From Neobacillus cucumis (GTDB lineage Bacteria; Bacillota; Bacilli; Bacillales_B; DSM-18226), in NCBI RefSeq assembly GCF_023715505.1, contig NZ_JAMBOH010000045.1, forward strand, positions 1-26,552: a stretch of DNA of 26,552 bases. The letters run 5' to 3'. Each line of letters opens with the position of its first letter. Positions within the stretch are counted from its first letter, which is position 1. A model generated the notes under the pieces. The model was not told where the DNA came from and ran no database searches. It was given only the letters and a program-made list of their open reading frames with translations. The position numbers and the translations under genes are program-made. This document shows, piece by piece, positions 7,021 to 15,288 of this stretch.

Positions 7021-8055
7021 TTGAAAAAGAAAGTGGCCATCATTGGAGCCGGACAGGTAGCGGAAAAAGTTCATGTCTCCTATTATCAAACACGCGAAGA
7101 ACTAGAATTGGCTGCCGTTGTTGGTCCTAATCCAGAACGGGTGAAGGACTTTGCTGAGCGCAATGGCATCCCCCAATACTTTACGAATGCTGAAGAAATG
7201 CATGCTGCCGTCAAGCCGGATATCGTCAGTGTCTGTACACCGAATCGCTTCCATTGTGAGAATGTTCTGCTTGCCATCGCCCATGGCTGCGATGTGATCT
7301 GCGAAAAACCACCGGCCATATCGGCGGCGGAAGCAAAACAGATGCGGGACGCAGCGGAAGCGAATGGCTGTCTGCTCGCTTATGATTTCCACCATCGCTT
7401 TGCTGACGATGTCACAATTCTCCATGATAAGGTGAAGGAAGGCATACTCGGGGATGTTTATGTAACGAAGGTAAAAGCCTTACGGCGCTGCGGAATTCCT
7501 GGCTGGGGCAGTTTTACGGATAAGGAAGTCCAGGGAGGCGGTCCGCTGATTGATCTTGGAGCGCATATGCTTGATGCTGCCCTATATGTACTTGGATTTC
7601 CAAAAATTAAGCGTGTGTCAGCGAAAATGTACCAAAAGATTGGGACGAAAAAATCAAAAGGCACATTGGGTGAATGGGACCCGAACAAATATGAGGTTGA
7701 GGATTCCTTATTTGGTTTTATTGAGCTTGAAGGCGGAGGTTTAATACAGCTTGAAACCTCTTTTGCCTTAAATATTAAGGATACTTCGATCATGAACGTA
7801 GAATTTTGCGGCGACGAGGCTGGTGCTACTCTTTTTCCAGCACAGATCTATACAGATGAAGGCGGCGAGCTTGTCTATCTTTTGGATAGAAAAACCGCTG
7901 ACGCTGACCGTCATCCAAAAAGTATGGAAGCCTTTGTTGATCGCTGCTTAGGAAAAGACGTGATGGTCGCCGACGGAAGGCAAGGATACGTCATCCAACA
8001 GCTTATCGAAGCATTGTATCAATCTGCTGAAAAAGGGGAAAGTGTAACCCTATGA
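7021..8055 (+). CDS. ycjS: Gfo/Idh/MocA oxidoreductase, probable D-glucoside 3-dehydrogenase (YcjS-like)
   Basis: This 344-residue NAD(P)-dependent sugar dehydrogenase has the N-terminal Rossmann motif AIIGAGQVAEKV (residues 6-17), the family motif EKP (95-97), and the catalytic signature GGGPLIDLGAHMLD with Asp178 and His182. E. coli YcjS oxidises or reduces C3 of D-glucosides. With YcjQ and YcjR it interconverts gulosides and glucosides. The start is TTG 7021, with AAAGGAGG about 11 nt upstream; no better in-frame start is seen. It overlaps the GH65 gene by four bases (ATGA), so the two are translationally coupled. Confidence 0.88.
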   Translation: MKKKVAIIGAGQVAEKVHVSYYQTREELELAAVVGPNPERVKDFAERNGIPQYFTNAEEMHAAVKPDIVSVCTPNRFHCENVLLAIAHGCDVICEKPPAISAAEAKQMRDAAEANGCLLAYDFHHRFADDVTILHDKVKEGILGDVYVTKVKALRRCGIPGWGSFTDKEVQGGGPLIDLGAHMLDAALYVLGFPKIKRVSAKMYQKIGTKKSKGTLGEWDPNKYEVEDSLFGFIELEGGGLIQLETSFALNIKDTSIMNVEFCGDEAGATLFPAQIYTDEGGELVYLLDRKTADADRHPKSMEAFVDRCLGKDVMVADGRQGYVIQQLIEALYQSAEKGESVTL

Positions 8056-10274
8056 ATAAAAAACGGGGAATATATGAACATGGATTTGATGTACATTATC
8101 TGAATAAGTATTCGAGTTTGCTAGCATTGGGAAATGGTTACTTAGGTATCCGCGGTACTCATGAGGAGGACTATACCGGTCAAACCCGAGGAATGTATGT
8201 GGCAGGGGTCTACAATAAGGCGACAGCTAATGAACCTTCAGAGCTGGTCAATTTACCGGACATTACCGGAATCGTGATTGAAATCGACGGACAGCCGTTT
8301 TCCCTGCTTGATGGTGAGGTCCTTTCTTATGAACGGTCGCTTCAGTTCGAAACTGGTGAATTGCGGCGGGAGGTAGTCTGGAAGAGTAAAACAGGTGCCC
8401 GCTATGAGCTTCTGTTGCAGCGCTTTGTTGCCAAGCATGACTTGCATGTTATTGCATCTAAATTAACTCTTATCAGCTTAGATCAACCAGCCGCAGTTAA
8501 AATTGTGACCGGAATCAATGCTCAGCAAACAAACTTCGGAAAACAGCATTTAATCGAGGAAAGTGTCCGAGTATTTAATGAAGAAATCATTCAGGGTGTT
8601 TATAAAACGACTGAATCAGGCGTAACGGTGGCGGTTGGTTCAAGCTTCCATATACCTGAACATAGCAAGAAGACGTTCTCAGCGAAAAACCGCCAGCTGC
8701 TGGCCGCCATTTCGCAGGAAGTGGCGAAGGATGAACCATTCGTGTTTGAAAAATTAAGCACGGTTTATACTTCTCATGAATGCGATCGTCCCGAAACCGT
8801 TAGTTTGGAAGCGGTTCAAGCGATAGCCTTACAGCAGTATGAGGATTTACTAAAAAGATCCGCTGCAGCATGGAAGGAATTTTGGGAACAGAAGAGGATT
8901 ATAATCACATCAACAGATGAGTTTGATCAGACGGCGATGGATTTTGCTCTCTATCATATGGAGATCATGACCCCGGCCCATGATGATCGCTTCAGTATCG
9001 GTGCCAAAGGTCTTACTGGTGAAGGATATAAAGGGCATGTTTTCTGGGATACGGAAATTTTCCTTGCTCCGTTCCATCTTTACACCGAGCCGGAAACCGC
9101 GAAAAAGCTGTTACTGTATCGTTACAAGCATTTACGGGAGGCACAGGAAAAAGCTGTGCAAAATGGTTATCAGGGAGCTTTATTCCCATGGGAAAGCGCC
9201 TTTACAGGAAAAGAGGAGACACCAGAGTATGCGGCCATCAATATTCGAACTGGAACTCGCCAAAAAGTGGCTTCCGCCCTTGCTGAGCATCATATCGTGG
9301 CTGACATCGCCTTTGCTGTTGTTCAGTATTACGAGAATACGATAGATGAAGAGTTTATGAAAAATGAAGGCCTTGCTCTGCTTAAAGAAACAGCACGTTT
9401 TTGGATCAGTCGAACCGTGGATGAAGGGGAACGGCTTTCCATCCATGATGTAATCGGGCCGGACGAGTATACGGAGCACATCAATAACAATGCTTATACG
9501 AATTATATGGCCTATTACAATGTAGAACAAGCCCTTTATTTTATGGAGCAATATGGAGATGTCGATTCATCAATAATCGAGCAGGGACGGGACTTTTTAA
9601 AACGTCTGTATTTGCAAAAGCCAAATGACGAGATGATTATTCCACAGGACGATACATTCTTAACGAAACCAGCGATTGACTTGACTCCTTATAAACAAAA
9701 GCAGGGAAGCCAAGCGATTTTACTAGATTATTCGCGCCAGGAAGTCAATGAAATGCAGATTCTCAAGCAGGCCGATCTTGTCATGCTGCTCTATCTGTTC
9801 CCGGATTCGTTTTCCAATGAAGTCGTCATGAAAAACCTTTTCTATTACGAGGACCATACGATTCACGATTCTTCCCTAAGCAAGGCGATCCACGCGATTG
9901 TGGCTGCCCGCTGTGATGATGATGAAGCGGCATACCGCTTTTTCCAGGAAGCTTGTTTAATCGATTTGGGACCGAATCCGCATTCATCAGACGAAGGACT
10001 TCATGCTGCATCACTAGGGGCCATTTGGCTGGCGGCGATGTTTGGTTTTGCGAATTTGAAAATAGGTTTGGACCGGCTGGCTTTAGATCCTAAGCTTCCG
10101 GAAAACTGGACCGAGCTAAAGTTCCCGCTAACTTATCAAGGGAGAACGCTTGAATTCAAGCTGACAAAACAAGTATGCGAGATTACTAAACTTTCAGGAC
10201 CTGAATTGGAAATTAATATAAATGGTGACATATTCAAGCTGTGTGACCGGCTTGAAGTACCGATGACGAACTAA
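8052..10274 (+). CDS. ycjT: Glycoside hydrolase family 65 phosphorylase, probable kojibiose phosphorylase (YcjT-like)
   Basis: This 740-residue cytoplasmic inverting phosphorylase splits an alpha-glucosyl disaccharide with phosphate to give beta-glucose 1-phosphate. The N-terminal domain carries the GNGYLGIRGTHEE motif. The (alpha/alpha)6 barrel contains GHVFWDTEIF and the catalytic acid Glu472 in IGPDEYTEHINNNAYTN. The phosphate-binding segment HSSDEGLHAASLGAIW follows, and a small C-terminal beta domain ends the protein. GH65 includes maltose, trehalose, nigerose and kojibiose enzymes that cannot be separated safely by eye. Kojibiose (alpha-1,2) is chosen because the cluster matches E. coli ycj, where YcjT has this activity. 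The adjacent beta-phosphoglucomutase uses its product. Confidence 0.87.
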   Translation: MNKKRGIYEHGFDVHYLNKYSSLLALGNGYLGIRGTHEEDYTGQTRGMYVAGVYNKATANEPSELVNLPDITGIVIEIDGQPFSLLDGEVLSYERSLQFETGELRREVVWKSKTGARYELLLQRFVAKHDLHVIASKLTLISLDQPAAVKIVTGINAQQTNFGKQHLIEESVRVFNEEIIQGVYKTTESGVTVAVGSSFHIPEHSKKTFSAKNRQLLAAISQEVAKDEPFVFEKLSTVYTSHECDRPETVSLEAVQAIALQQYEDLLKRSAAAWKEFWEQKRIIITSTDEFDQTAMDFALYHMEIMTPAHDDRFSIGAKGLTGEGYKGHVFWDTEIFLAPFHLYTEPETAKKLLLYRYKHLREAQEKAVQNGYQGALFPWESAFTGKEETPEYAAINIRTGTRQKVASALAEHHIVADIAFAVVQYYENTIDEEFMKNEGLALLKETARFWISRTVDEGERLSIHDVIGPDEYTEHINNNAYTNYMAYYNVEQALYFMEQYGDVDSSIIEQGRDFLKRLYLQKPNDEMIIPQDDTFLTKPAIDLTPYKQKQGSQAILLDYSRQEVNEMQILKQADLVMLLYLFPDSFSNEVVMKNLFYYEDHTIHDSSLSKAIHAIVAARCDDDEAAYRFFQEACLIDLGPNPHSSDEGLHAASLGAIWLAAMFGFANLKIGLDRLALDPKLPENWTELKFPLTYQGRTLEFKLTKQVCEITKLSGPELEININGDIFKLCDRLEVPMTN

Positions 10275-10287
10275 AAGGGGTGGAGTG

Positions 10288-10950
10288 ATGGAGAACAAAC
10301 GGATTGAGGCGGTTGTGTTTGATTTAGATGGGGTGATCACGGATACGGCCCATTTTCACTTTCTTGCTTGGAAACAGCTGGCCGAAGAGCTCGGTATCTT
10401 CATTGATGAAGAGTTTAATGAACGGTTGAAAGGGGTCAGCCGAATGGATTCCCTTGAGTTGATTTTACGGGAGGGCAACCGCCAAAACGACTTTAGTCTG
10501 ACACAAAAGGAAGAAATGGCGGCTAAGAAGAATGCTCATTACTGTGAATTTTTAACAGAATTAACACCTGACGATATATTGCCGGGCATCCCGGAATTGA
10601 TTGCTGCTATTAAGGAAGAGGGGCTTCCGATAGGGCTTGCGTCCGTTTCGAAGAATGCTGGAACGGTATTAAAGGCATTACAGCTTGAAGATGCTCTTGA
10701 TTATGTTGCGGATGCAGCGAAGATTAGTAAATCCAAGCCAGACCCAGAAATCTTTTTAACGGCCTGCAAAGGACTGGGTGCCGACCCTGAGTATTCAATT
10801 GGAATCGAGGATGCGCAAGCTGGGATCGAAGCGATTAAAGCGAGCGGAATGTTTGCCGTAGCCGTTGGCCGGAACCTTGCCAATGCAGATTACAAGGTTG
10901 ATAGAACAGCAGAGCTTCTATGGGGAAAAATAAAGGCAGAATATGAATAG
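10288..10950 (+). CDS. pgmB: Beta-phosphoglucomutase (YcjU-like)
   Basis: This 220-residue HAD-superfamily enzyme converts beta-D-glucose 1-phosphate to glucose 6-phosphate. The nucleophile and acid/base pair are Asp12 and Asp14 in VVFDLDGVITD. A small cap domain follows, then the Ser motif (ASVSKNA), the Lys region SKSKPDPEIF, and IEDAQAGIEAIKASGM with the magnesium-binding acidic residues. Its role is to take the product of the GH65 phosphorylase into glycolysis. ATG 10288 is preferred over GTG 10285 because AAGGGG is 7 nt upstream of it. A terminator-like hairpin follows the gene. Confidence 0.93.
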   Translation: MENKRIEAVVFDLDGVITDTAHFHFLAWKQLAEELGIFIDEEFNERLKGVSRMDSLELILREGNRQNDFSLTQKEEMAAKKNAHYCEFLTELTPDDILPGIPELIAAIKEEGLPIGLASVSKNAGTVLKALQLEDALDYVADAAKISKSKPDPEIFLTACKGLGADPEYSIGIEDAQAGIEAIKASGMFAVAVGRNLANADYKVDRTAELLWGKIKAEYE

Positions 10951-10963
10951 ATTTTAATTTAAC

Positions 10964-10990
10964 GCTGTAGACATGATCTACAGCCTTTTT
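10964..10990 (+). terminator. Intrinsic terminator inside the operon
   Basis: GCTGTAGA pairs with TCTACAGC across a 5-nt loop and is followed by CTTTTT. It lies between the beta-phosphoglucomutase gene and the GH13_18 gene, so it should reduce transcription into the last two genes unless read through. Confidence 0.75.
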
Positions 10991-11015
10991 ATAAAGAGAT
11001 TTAGGAGATGAAGAT

Positions 11016-12695
11016 GTGATGATCCTTACAAAAATAGAACAGAAACTGAAGAGTATTTATAAAGAAGAATATCAGGAAAGCTTTTTAGATCAGTTTCGGA
11101 AGTTGATTGATCAATGGGAGAAGGAACAATGGGACAAGATTGATGCCCCTTCTGAGAAAAATGTTTATTTAATCACGTATGGTGACAGTATTTTCGAGCA
11201 GGGGAAACCGACGTTAGAAACATTGCATCAGTTTTTAAAAAAGGAAGTTGAGGATACGATCACTGATGTTCATTTGCTGCCAATGTTCCCTTACACGTCT
11301 GATGATGGTTTTTCCGTTGTCGATTATAACGAGATTAACCCAGAGTTAGGGAAATGGGACCATATCAAAAACATGTCTAGTGATTACAGGCTGATGTACG
11401 ACTTTGTCGCCAACCATATCTCCAAATCAAGTGAGTGGTTCCAAGGCTACCTCAACGGGGAGGAAAAATATCAGGGATATTTCATTCCGAAGGACCCAGA
11501 GTTTAACACTGAGAATGTGGTTCGCCCAAGAACATCGCCGCTTTTCCATGAGTATGAGGGGAAGGATGGGGTGAAGACAGCTTGGACTACGTTCAGTGAG
11601 GACCAAGTGGATTTGAACTTCCGTCATTTCCCTGTTCTGGTTGAAACAACGGAAATTTTACTATCCTATGCACATAAAGGAGCGTCCAGCATTCGTTTGG
11701 ATGCAATTGGATTCATCTGGAAGGAATCAGGTACCTCTTCCATGCATTTACCGGAAGCCCATGCGATCATTCAACTGTGGCGCGATGTGTTAAATCATTT
11801 CAAGCCGAATACGCAGATTATTACGGAAACGAATGTGCCGCATCAGGAAAACATCAGCTACTTTGGTGATGGTACGAATGAAGCGCATATGGTCTATCAG
11901 TTTTCTCTGCCGCCGCTTGTCCTGCATACGATGACTACTCATGATGCGACGAAGCTGTCTTCCTGGGCACAGACGATTGGCAAGGTGTCAAATGAGGCCA
12001 CGTACTTTAATTTCCTTGCCAGCCATGACGGAATTGGCATGCGCCCAACAGAAGGTATTTTAACAGAAGAAGAGAAACAAAGATTAGTCGATAAGGTCGT
12101 TGAAAACGGCGGAAGGATTTCCTATAAGACGAATACCGATGGCAGCCAGTCTGTCTATGAAATGAATATCAACTACTCCAACGCCTTAATTAATAAGGGG
12201 GAAGATGATACAGAAGAATTAGCGGTGAAAAAGATGCTTGCAGCTCACTCGATTCTTTTATCAGTGATGGGTGTACCTGCGATTTACTACCACTCTTTGC
12301 TAGGTTCAGAAAATGATTATGAAGGTCTAGAAGCATCAGGCATTAATCGCCGTATCAACCGTGAAAAGCTTGAGTTTGCTGAGATTACGAGAGAGTTAGT
12401 GGAAAATCCACGTCGCCAGGGTATCTTCCAAGGATTACGGAAGATGATTTCCATTCGCCAGCAGCAAAGCGCCTTCTCGCCGTATGCACCGCAAACAGTG
12501 GTAGACCTTGGTTCGAACTTATTTGCCTTGAAGCGTCGCAATGATACAACTGGGGATGAAGTTTTCTTCATCGTCAATGTTGATTCGCAACCGGTAGTAG
12601 CGGAAATTGGGATCAAGGGTCGTGACCTGTTAACAGGTAGAGAGATCGATTCCCAAATTACGCTTGAGCCGTACCAATTTGTATGGGTAAGGTGA
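11016..12695 (+). CDS. ycjM: GH13_18 sucrose-phosphorylase-like enzyme, probable glucosylglycerate phosphorylase (YcjM-like)
   Basis: This retaining alpha-amylase-family phosphorylase has about 558 residues. GH13 regions are visible: DFVANHIS (region I), nucleophile Asp in SIRLDAIGF (about residue 228), acid/base Glu in IITETN (about 270), and the third Asp in FLASHDGIGM (about 337). Subfamily 18 includes sucrose, sucrose 6-phosphate, glucosylglycerol and glucosylglycerate phosphorylases. The last is favoured because a glycerate kinase follows directly and because E. coli YcjM has this activity. Products would be alpha-glucose 1-phosphate and D-glycerate. The start may be GTG 11016 (8 nt after AGGAG) or ATG 11019. 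A terminator precedes it. Confidence 0.86.
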   Translation: MMILTKIEQKLKSIYKEEYQESFLDQFRKLIDQWEKEQWDKIDAPSEKNVYLITYGDSIFEQGKPTLETLHQFLKKEVEDTITDVHLLPMFPYTSDDGFSVVDYNEINPELGKWDHIKNMSSDYRLMYDFVANHISKSSEWFQGYLNGEEKYQGYFIPKDPEFNTENVVRPRTSPLFHEYEGKDGVKTAWTTFSEDQVDLNFRHFPVLVETTEILLSYAHKGASSIRLDAIGFIWKESGTSSMHLPEAHAIIQLWRDVLNHFKPNTQIITETNVPHQENISYFGDGTNEAHMVYQFSLPPLVLHTMTTHDATKLSSWAQTIGKVSNEATYFNFLASHDGIGMRPTEGILTEEEKQRLVDKVVENGGRISYKTNTDGSQSVYEMNINYSNALINKGEDDTEELAVKKMLAAHSILLSVMGVPAIYYHSLLGSENDYEGLEASGINRRINREKLEFAEITRELVENPRRQGIFQGLRKMISIRQQQSAFSPYAPQTVVDLGSNLFALKRRNDTTGDEVFFIVNVDSQPVVAEIGIKGRDLLTGREIDSQITLEPYQFVWVR

Positions 12696-12700
12696 GAAGA

Positions 12701-13846
12701 ATGAATTTTTTGATTGCGACAGATTCCTTCAAGGATTCACTTTCTTCATTAGAAGTAGGGAAATGTGTAGAAAAAGGTACCTTACGGGCGATGCCAGATG
12801 CCCAGGTGGTCATTTCTCCCATGGCTGACGGTGGAGAGGGAACGATTGATGCACTCCTTCATGGTGGAAAAGGGCAGGAGATTGAGGTGCAAGTTCATTC
12901 TCCCCTCATGGAAAAAATAACGACTAGTTATGTTGTTTTTAGTCAAGAAGATAAAGAATTTGTTTTTATCGAATGTGCAAGGAGCAGTGGGTTGCCTCTT
13001 GTTCCAACGGAATTACGGAATCCGATGGTCACCAACACTTATGGGTTTGGCGAGCAGATTAAGGATGCTATCGACAAAGGTTATCGCCACTTTATTCTTT
13101 CACTGGGAGGAAGTGCCACCAACGACGGTGGAATCGGCATGCTCCAGGCTTTAGGCTGGGAGTTCTTTGATGAAAAAGGAGAACACATCGGGGCCGAGGC
13201 AAATCCGTTATTACAGGTGGCCACTTTTTCGGATCGGAATGTACTGCCTGGGGTTGAGGATTGTACCTTTATCGCGGCTAGTGATGTGACGAACCCATTT
13301 TATGGACCAAATGGTGCGGCCCATATCTTTGGTAGGCAAAAAGGGGCCAGTGAGGACGAGATCGTTGTCTTAGATAGCGCATTGCAACGGTTTTCTGCTT
13401 TGATTAAGGAGAACTATGATGTTGATGTTCAAGAAGTGGCCGGGGCTGGCGCCGCCGGAGGTTTAGGTGGAGCCATTGTCGGTCCGTTGAGAGGGTCGAT
13501 TCGGTCCGGGGTGGAGCTAGTGATGGAGCTAACCGGCCTAGAGGATAAAATAAAGTCGGCCGATGTCGTGATTACTGGAGAGGGAAGCCTTGATAACCAG
13601 TCGATGATGGGCAAGGTGCCGTTCGGAATCGCCAAGCTTGCGAGGAAATATGGAAAACCTGTCATTGGGATTGCGGGAAGAATTGATACCAACCTGGAAG
13701 AAGTCAATAAATACCTCAACGGCGTATTTTCAATTCAAACGCAGTGCCATACCCTAGAAGAAGCCCTTAACCCAGAGGTTACCTCTCTTCAGCTTGAAGT
13801 CAAAGCCCAGCAAATTGCAAACGTGATTGTAGGAGTTCAGAGATAA
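12701..13846 (+). CDS. glxK: Glycerate kinase, GlxK/GarK type
   Basis: This 381-residue protein belongs to glycerate kinase family 1 (COG1929), which phosphorylates D-glycerate with ATP, usually at position 2. Characteristic segments are IATDSFKDSLSS at the N-terminus, ISPMADGGEGT, LSLGGSATNDGGIGMLQALG, AGAGAAGGLGGAI and VVITGEGSLDNQS. Length is normal. I chose ATG 12701 because AAGGTGAG lies just upstream; the earlier in-frame ATG at 12683 overlaps the end of the previous gene and has no good ribosome site. Its place after the GH13_18 phosphorylase suggests that it consumes the glycerate released from glucosylglycerate. The E. coli ycj cluster itself has no such gene. Confidence 0.93.
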   Translation: MNFLIATDSFKDSLSSLEVGKCVEKGTLRAMPDAQVVISPMADGGEGTIDALLHGGKGQEIEVQVHSPLMEKITTSYVVFSQEDKEFVFIECARSSGLPLVPTELRNPMVTNTYGFGEQIKDAIDKGYRHFILSLGGSATNDGGIGMLQALGWEFFDEKGEHIGAEANPLLQVATFSDRNVLPGVEDCTFIAASDVTNPFYGPNGAAHIFGRQKGASEDEIVVLDSALQRFSALIKENYDVDVQEVAGAGAAGGLGGAIVGPLRGSIRSGVELVMELTGLEDKIKSADVVITGEGSLDNQSMMGKVPFGIAKLARKYGKPVIGIAGRIDTNLEEVNKYLNGVFSIQTQCHTLEEALNPEVTSLQLEVKAQQIANVIVGVQR

Positions 13847-13856
13847 GTAGGTAAGC

Positions 13857-13901
13857 ATGGGGACGGTTCTTCTGCTTCAGAAGCAAGAGAACCGTCCCCA
13901 T
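13857..13901. repeat. REP-like palindrome
   Basis: ATGGGGACGGTTCT (13857-13870) and AGAACCGTCCCCAT (13888-13901) form a perfect 14-bp stem. An internal GCTTC/GAAGC stem extends it. The GGGACGGTTCT family of palindromes recurs in Bacillus genomes and is probably a dispersed REP-type element. No T-run follows on the plus strand. Confidence 0.65.
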
Positions 13902-13906
13902 ACTCC

Positions 13907-13931
13907 CAAAAAAACCCACTTTCCAGTGGGT
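13907..13931 (-). terminator. Intrinsic terminator of the methyltransferase gene
   Basis: ACCCACT (13914-13920) pairs with AGTGGGT (13925-13931). On the minus strand the stem is followed by a seven-T run, the complement of AAAAAAA at 13907-13913. It ends the minus-strand gene at 13954-15057, and its stem may also slow plus-strand transcription. Confidence 0.8.
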
Positions 13932-13953
13932 GTTTGTCGTGGTAATTATTAAT

Positions 13954-15057
13954 TTATTTCCATACATCATTCGCAATAGAAATCACATGTCTAACTTTAT
14001 CCCATTGCTGTTCTTCTGTTAGTAGGTTGCCTTCTTCAGTGGAAGAGAATCCACATTGCGGGCTTAGGCAGAGTTGATCTAAATCTACATACTTCGCTGC
14101 TTCAGCAATACGTGTTTTGATTAGCTCAGGATCCTCTAATTCACCAAACTTAGATGTAATCAGTCCAAGAACTATCTGTAAATCCTTACGGTTCACGTGT
14201 TGTAGCGGAGTAAAGCCGCCAGAGCGCTCATCATCAAACTCAAGGAATAAGCCATCTACCTTTAATTCACCAAAGATATATTCTGAAGCATTATCATAAC
14301 CGCCGCTAGCTGTGTATGTAGATTTAAAGTTTCCGCGGCAGATATGCATCGTGATCACCATATCTTCTGGTTTGTTGGCAATCGATTCATTGATGGCACG
14401 AGTGAAAATTTTAATTAACTCTTCTGGTGTATAGCCTTTGTCGGCAATTTGCTGCTGGCCTTTCTCTGAGAAGAAAACAGCCCAAGAAGTATCATCTAAT
14501 TGCAAATAACGGCAGCCTGCATCATAAAATGCTTGAATTGCTTTTTGGTAAGCCTTAATTAAATCATCAAAGAACTCATCTTTGTTTGGATATGCCGCTT
14601 CCTCAATAACCCCTCTAAAGAAGAGCATATTTGGACTTGGGATCGTGAATTTCGCAACGTGGTCACCTTTGATACTGTCCAAGAATTTATAGTCTTCGAT
14701 AAATGGATGCTGACCGAAGTCTAGTTTACCCGTTACTTTTATTCCGTGTGCTCTTGTTTGAACACCATTAAATTGAATACCTGACTCAGCTTCATAAAGC
14801 TCTACGCCTTCTAATCCTGCTAGGAAGTCGAAATGCCACCAGGCACGGCGCAATTCTCCATCGGTTACAGCTGAAAGACCTACTTCTTTTTGTTTTTCTA
14901 CTAATTTAATGATCTCTTCATCTTCAATGGCACGCAGCTGTTCGGCTGTGATTTCTCCGTTTTCTTTTTGAAGACGTGCTTGCTTTAGACGTTCCGGACG
15001 CAGGAAGCTTCCGACATGGTCGGCTTTGAAGGGTGCTCTAGTAAGTGTTTTTGTCAT
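13954..15057 (-). CDS. MetE-like methionine synthase family protein (YxjG/YxjH-like)
   Basis: This 367-residue protein resembles only the C-terminal catalytic half of cobalamin-independent methionine synthase. Likely zinc-site segments are MHICRGN (His and Cys), LEFDDERSG and the late LSPQCGFSS (Cys). LQLDDTSW and VGSFLRP are also family-typical. B. subtilis YxjG and YxjH are close in size and are part of methionine metabolism, but the methyl donor for this group is uncertain. The start is ATG 15057 with AAAGGAG 8 nt upstream; a 20-residue same-frame extension lacks a ribosome site. No SAM riboswitch is apparent upstream. It is divergent from a YocS-type transporter. Confidence 0.85.
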   Translation of the reverse strand: MTKTLTRAPFKADHVGSFLRPERLKQARLQKENGEITAEQLRAIEDEEIIKLVEKQKEVGLSAVTDGELRRAWWHFDFLAGLEGVELYEAESGIQFNGVQTRAHGIKVTGKLDFGQHPFIEDYKFLDSIKGDHVAKFTIPSPNMLFFRGVIEEAAYPNKDEFFDDLIKAYQKAIQAFYDAGCRYLQLDDTSWAVFFSEKGQQQIADKGYTPEELIKIFTRAINESIANKPEDMVITMHICRGNFKSTYTASGGYDNASEYIFGELKVDGLFLEFDDERSGGFTPLQHVNRKDLQIVLGLITSKFGELEDPELIKTRIAEAAKYVDLDQLCLSPQCGFSSTEEGNLLTEEQQWDKVRHVISIANDVWK

Positions 15058-15288
15058 TTTATCTGCTCCTTTAAAAAATATAATTTTAATTATATAGAAA
15101 ATTTTTGAAAAATGCACAATTGAAATATCTACTAAAAATCCTCTTAAAAGCTGTAAGCCTTTGCATTTTGCAATGTTTTTCCGAAAAATAATTATTGTAT
15201 AGAAAATATTGATTTTTTTAAATATTTATACTAATATATTAAAATATTGATTATTTGGAAAAACGAAATAATTTAGGGGGATTATATT
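15058..15288. promoter_or_regulatory. AT-rich divergent promoter region with direct repeats
   Basis: AAAATATTGATT occurs exactly at 15203-15214 and again at 15241-15252, 38 bp apart. For the plus-strand transporter, TTGATT (15209-15214) and TAATAT (15232-15237) are spaced by 17 bp and are a plausible promoter between these repeats. For the minus-strand gene, TATAAT (15094-15089) is a good -10 without a clear -35. Confidence 0.45.

Noticed and set aside
8052..10274. Maltose or trehalose phosphorylase as the primary call
   Set aside because: All share the GH65 motifs. No maltose or trehalose genes are present, and the context matches the kojibiose phosphorylase cluster.
11016..12695. Sucrose phosphorylase as the primary call
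   Set aside because: It shares GH13_18 motifs, but the adjacent glycerate kinase and ycj-type neighbours favour glucosylglycerate. Sucrose cannot be excluded from sequence alone.
15058..15288. SAM riboswitch upstream of the MetE-like gene
   Set aside because: The region is too AT-rich and short, with no S-box helices or terminator seen by eye. A covariance search would settle it.
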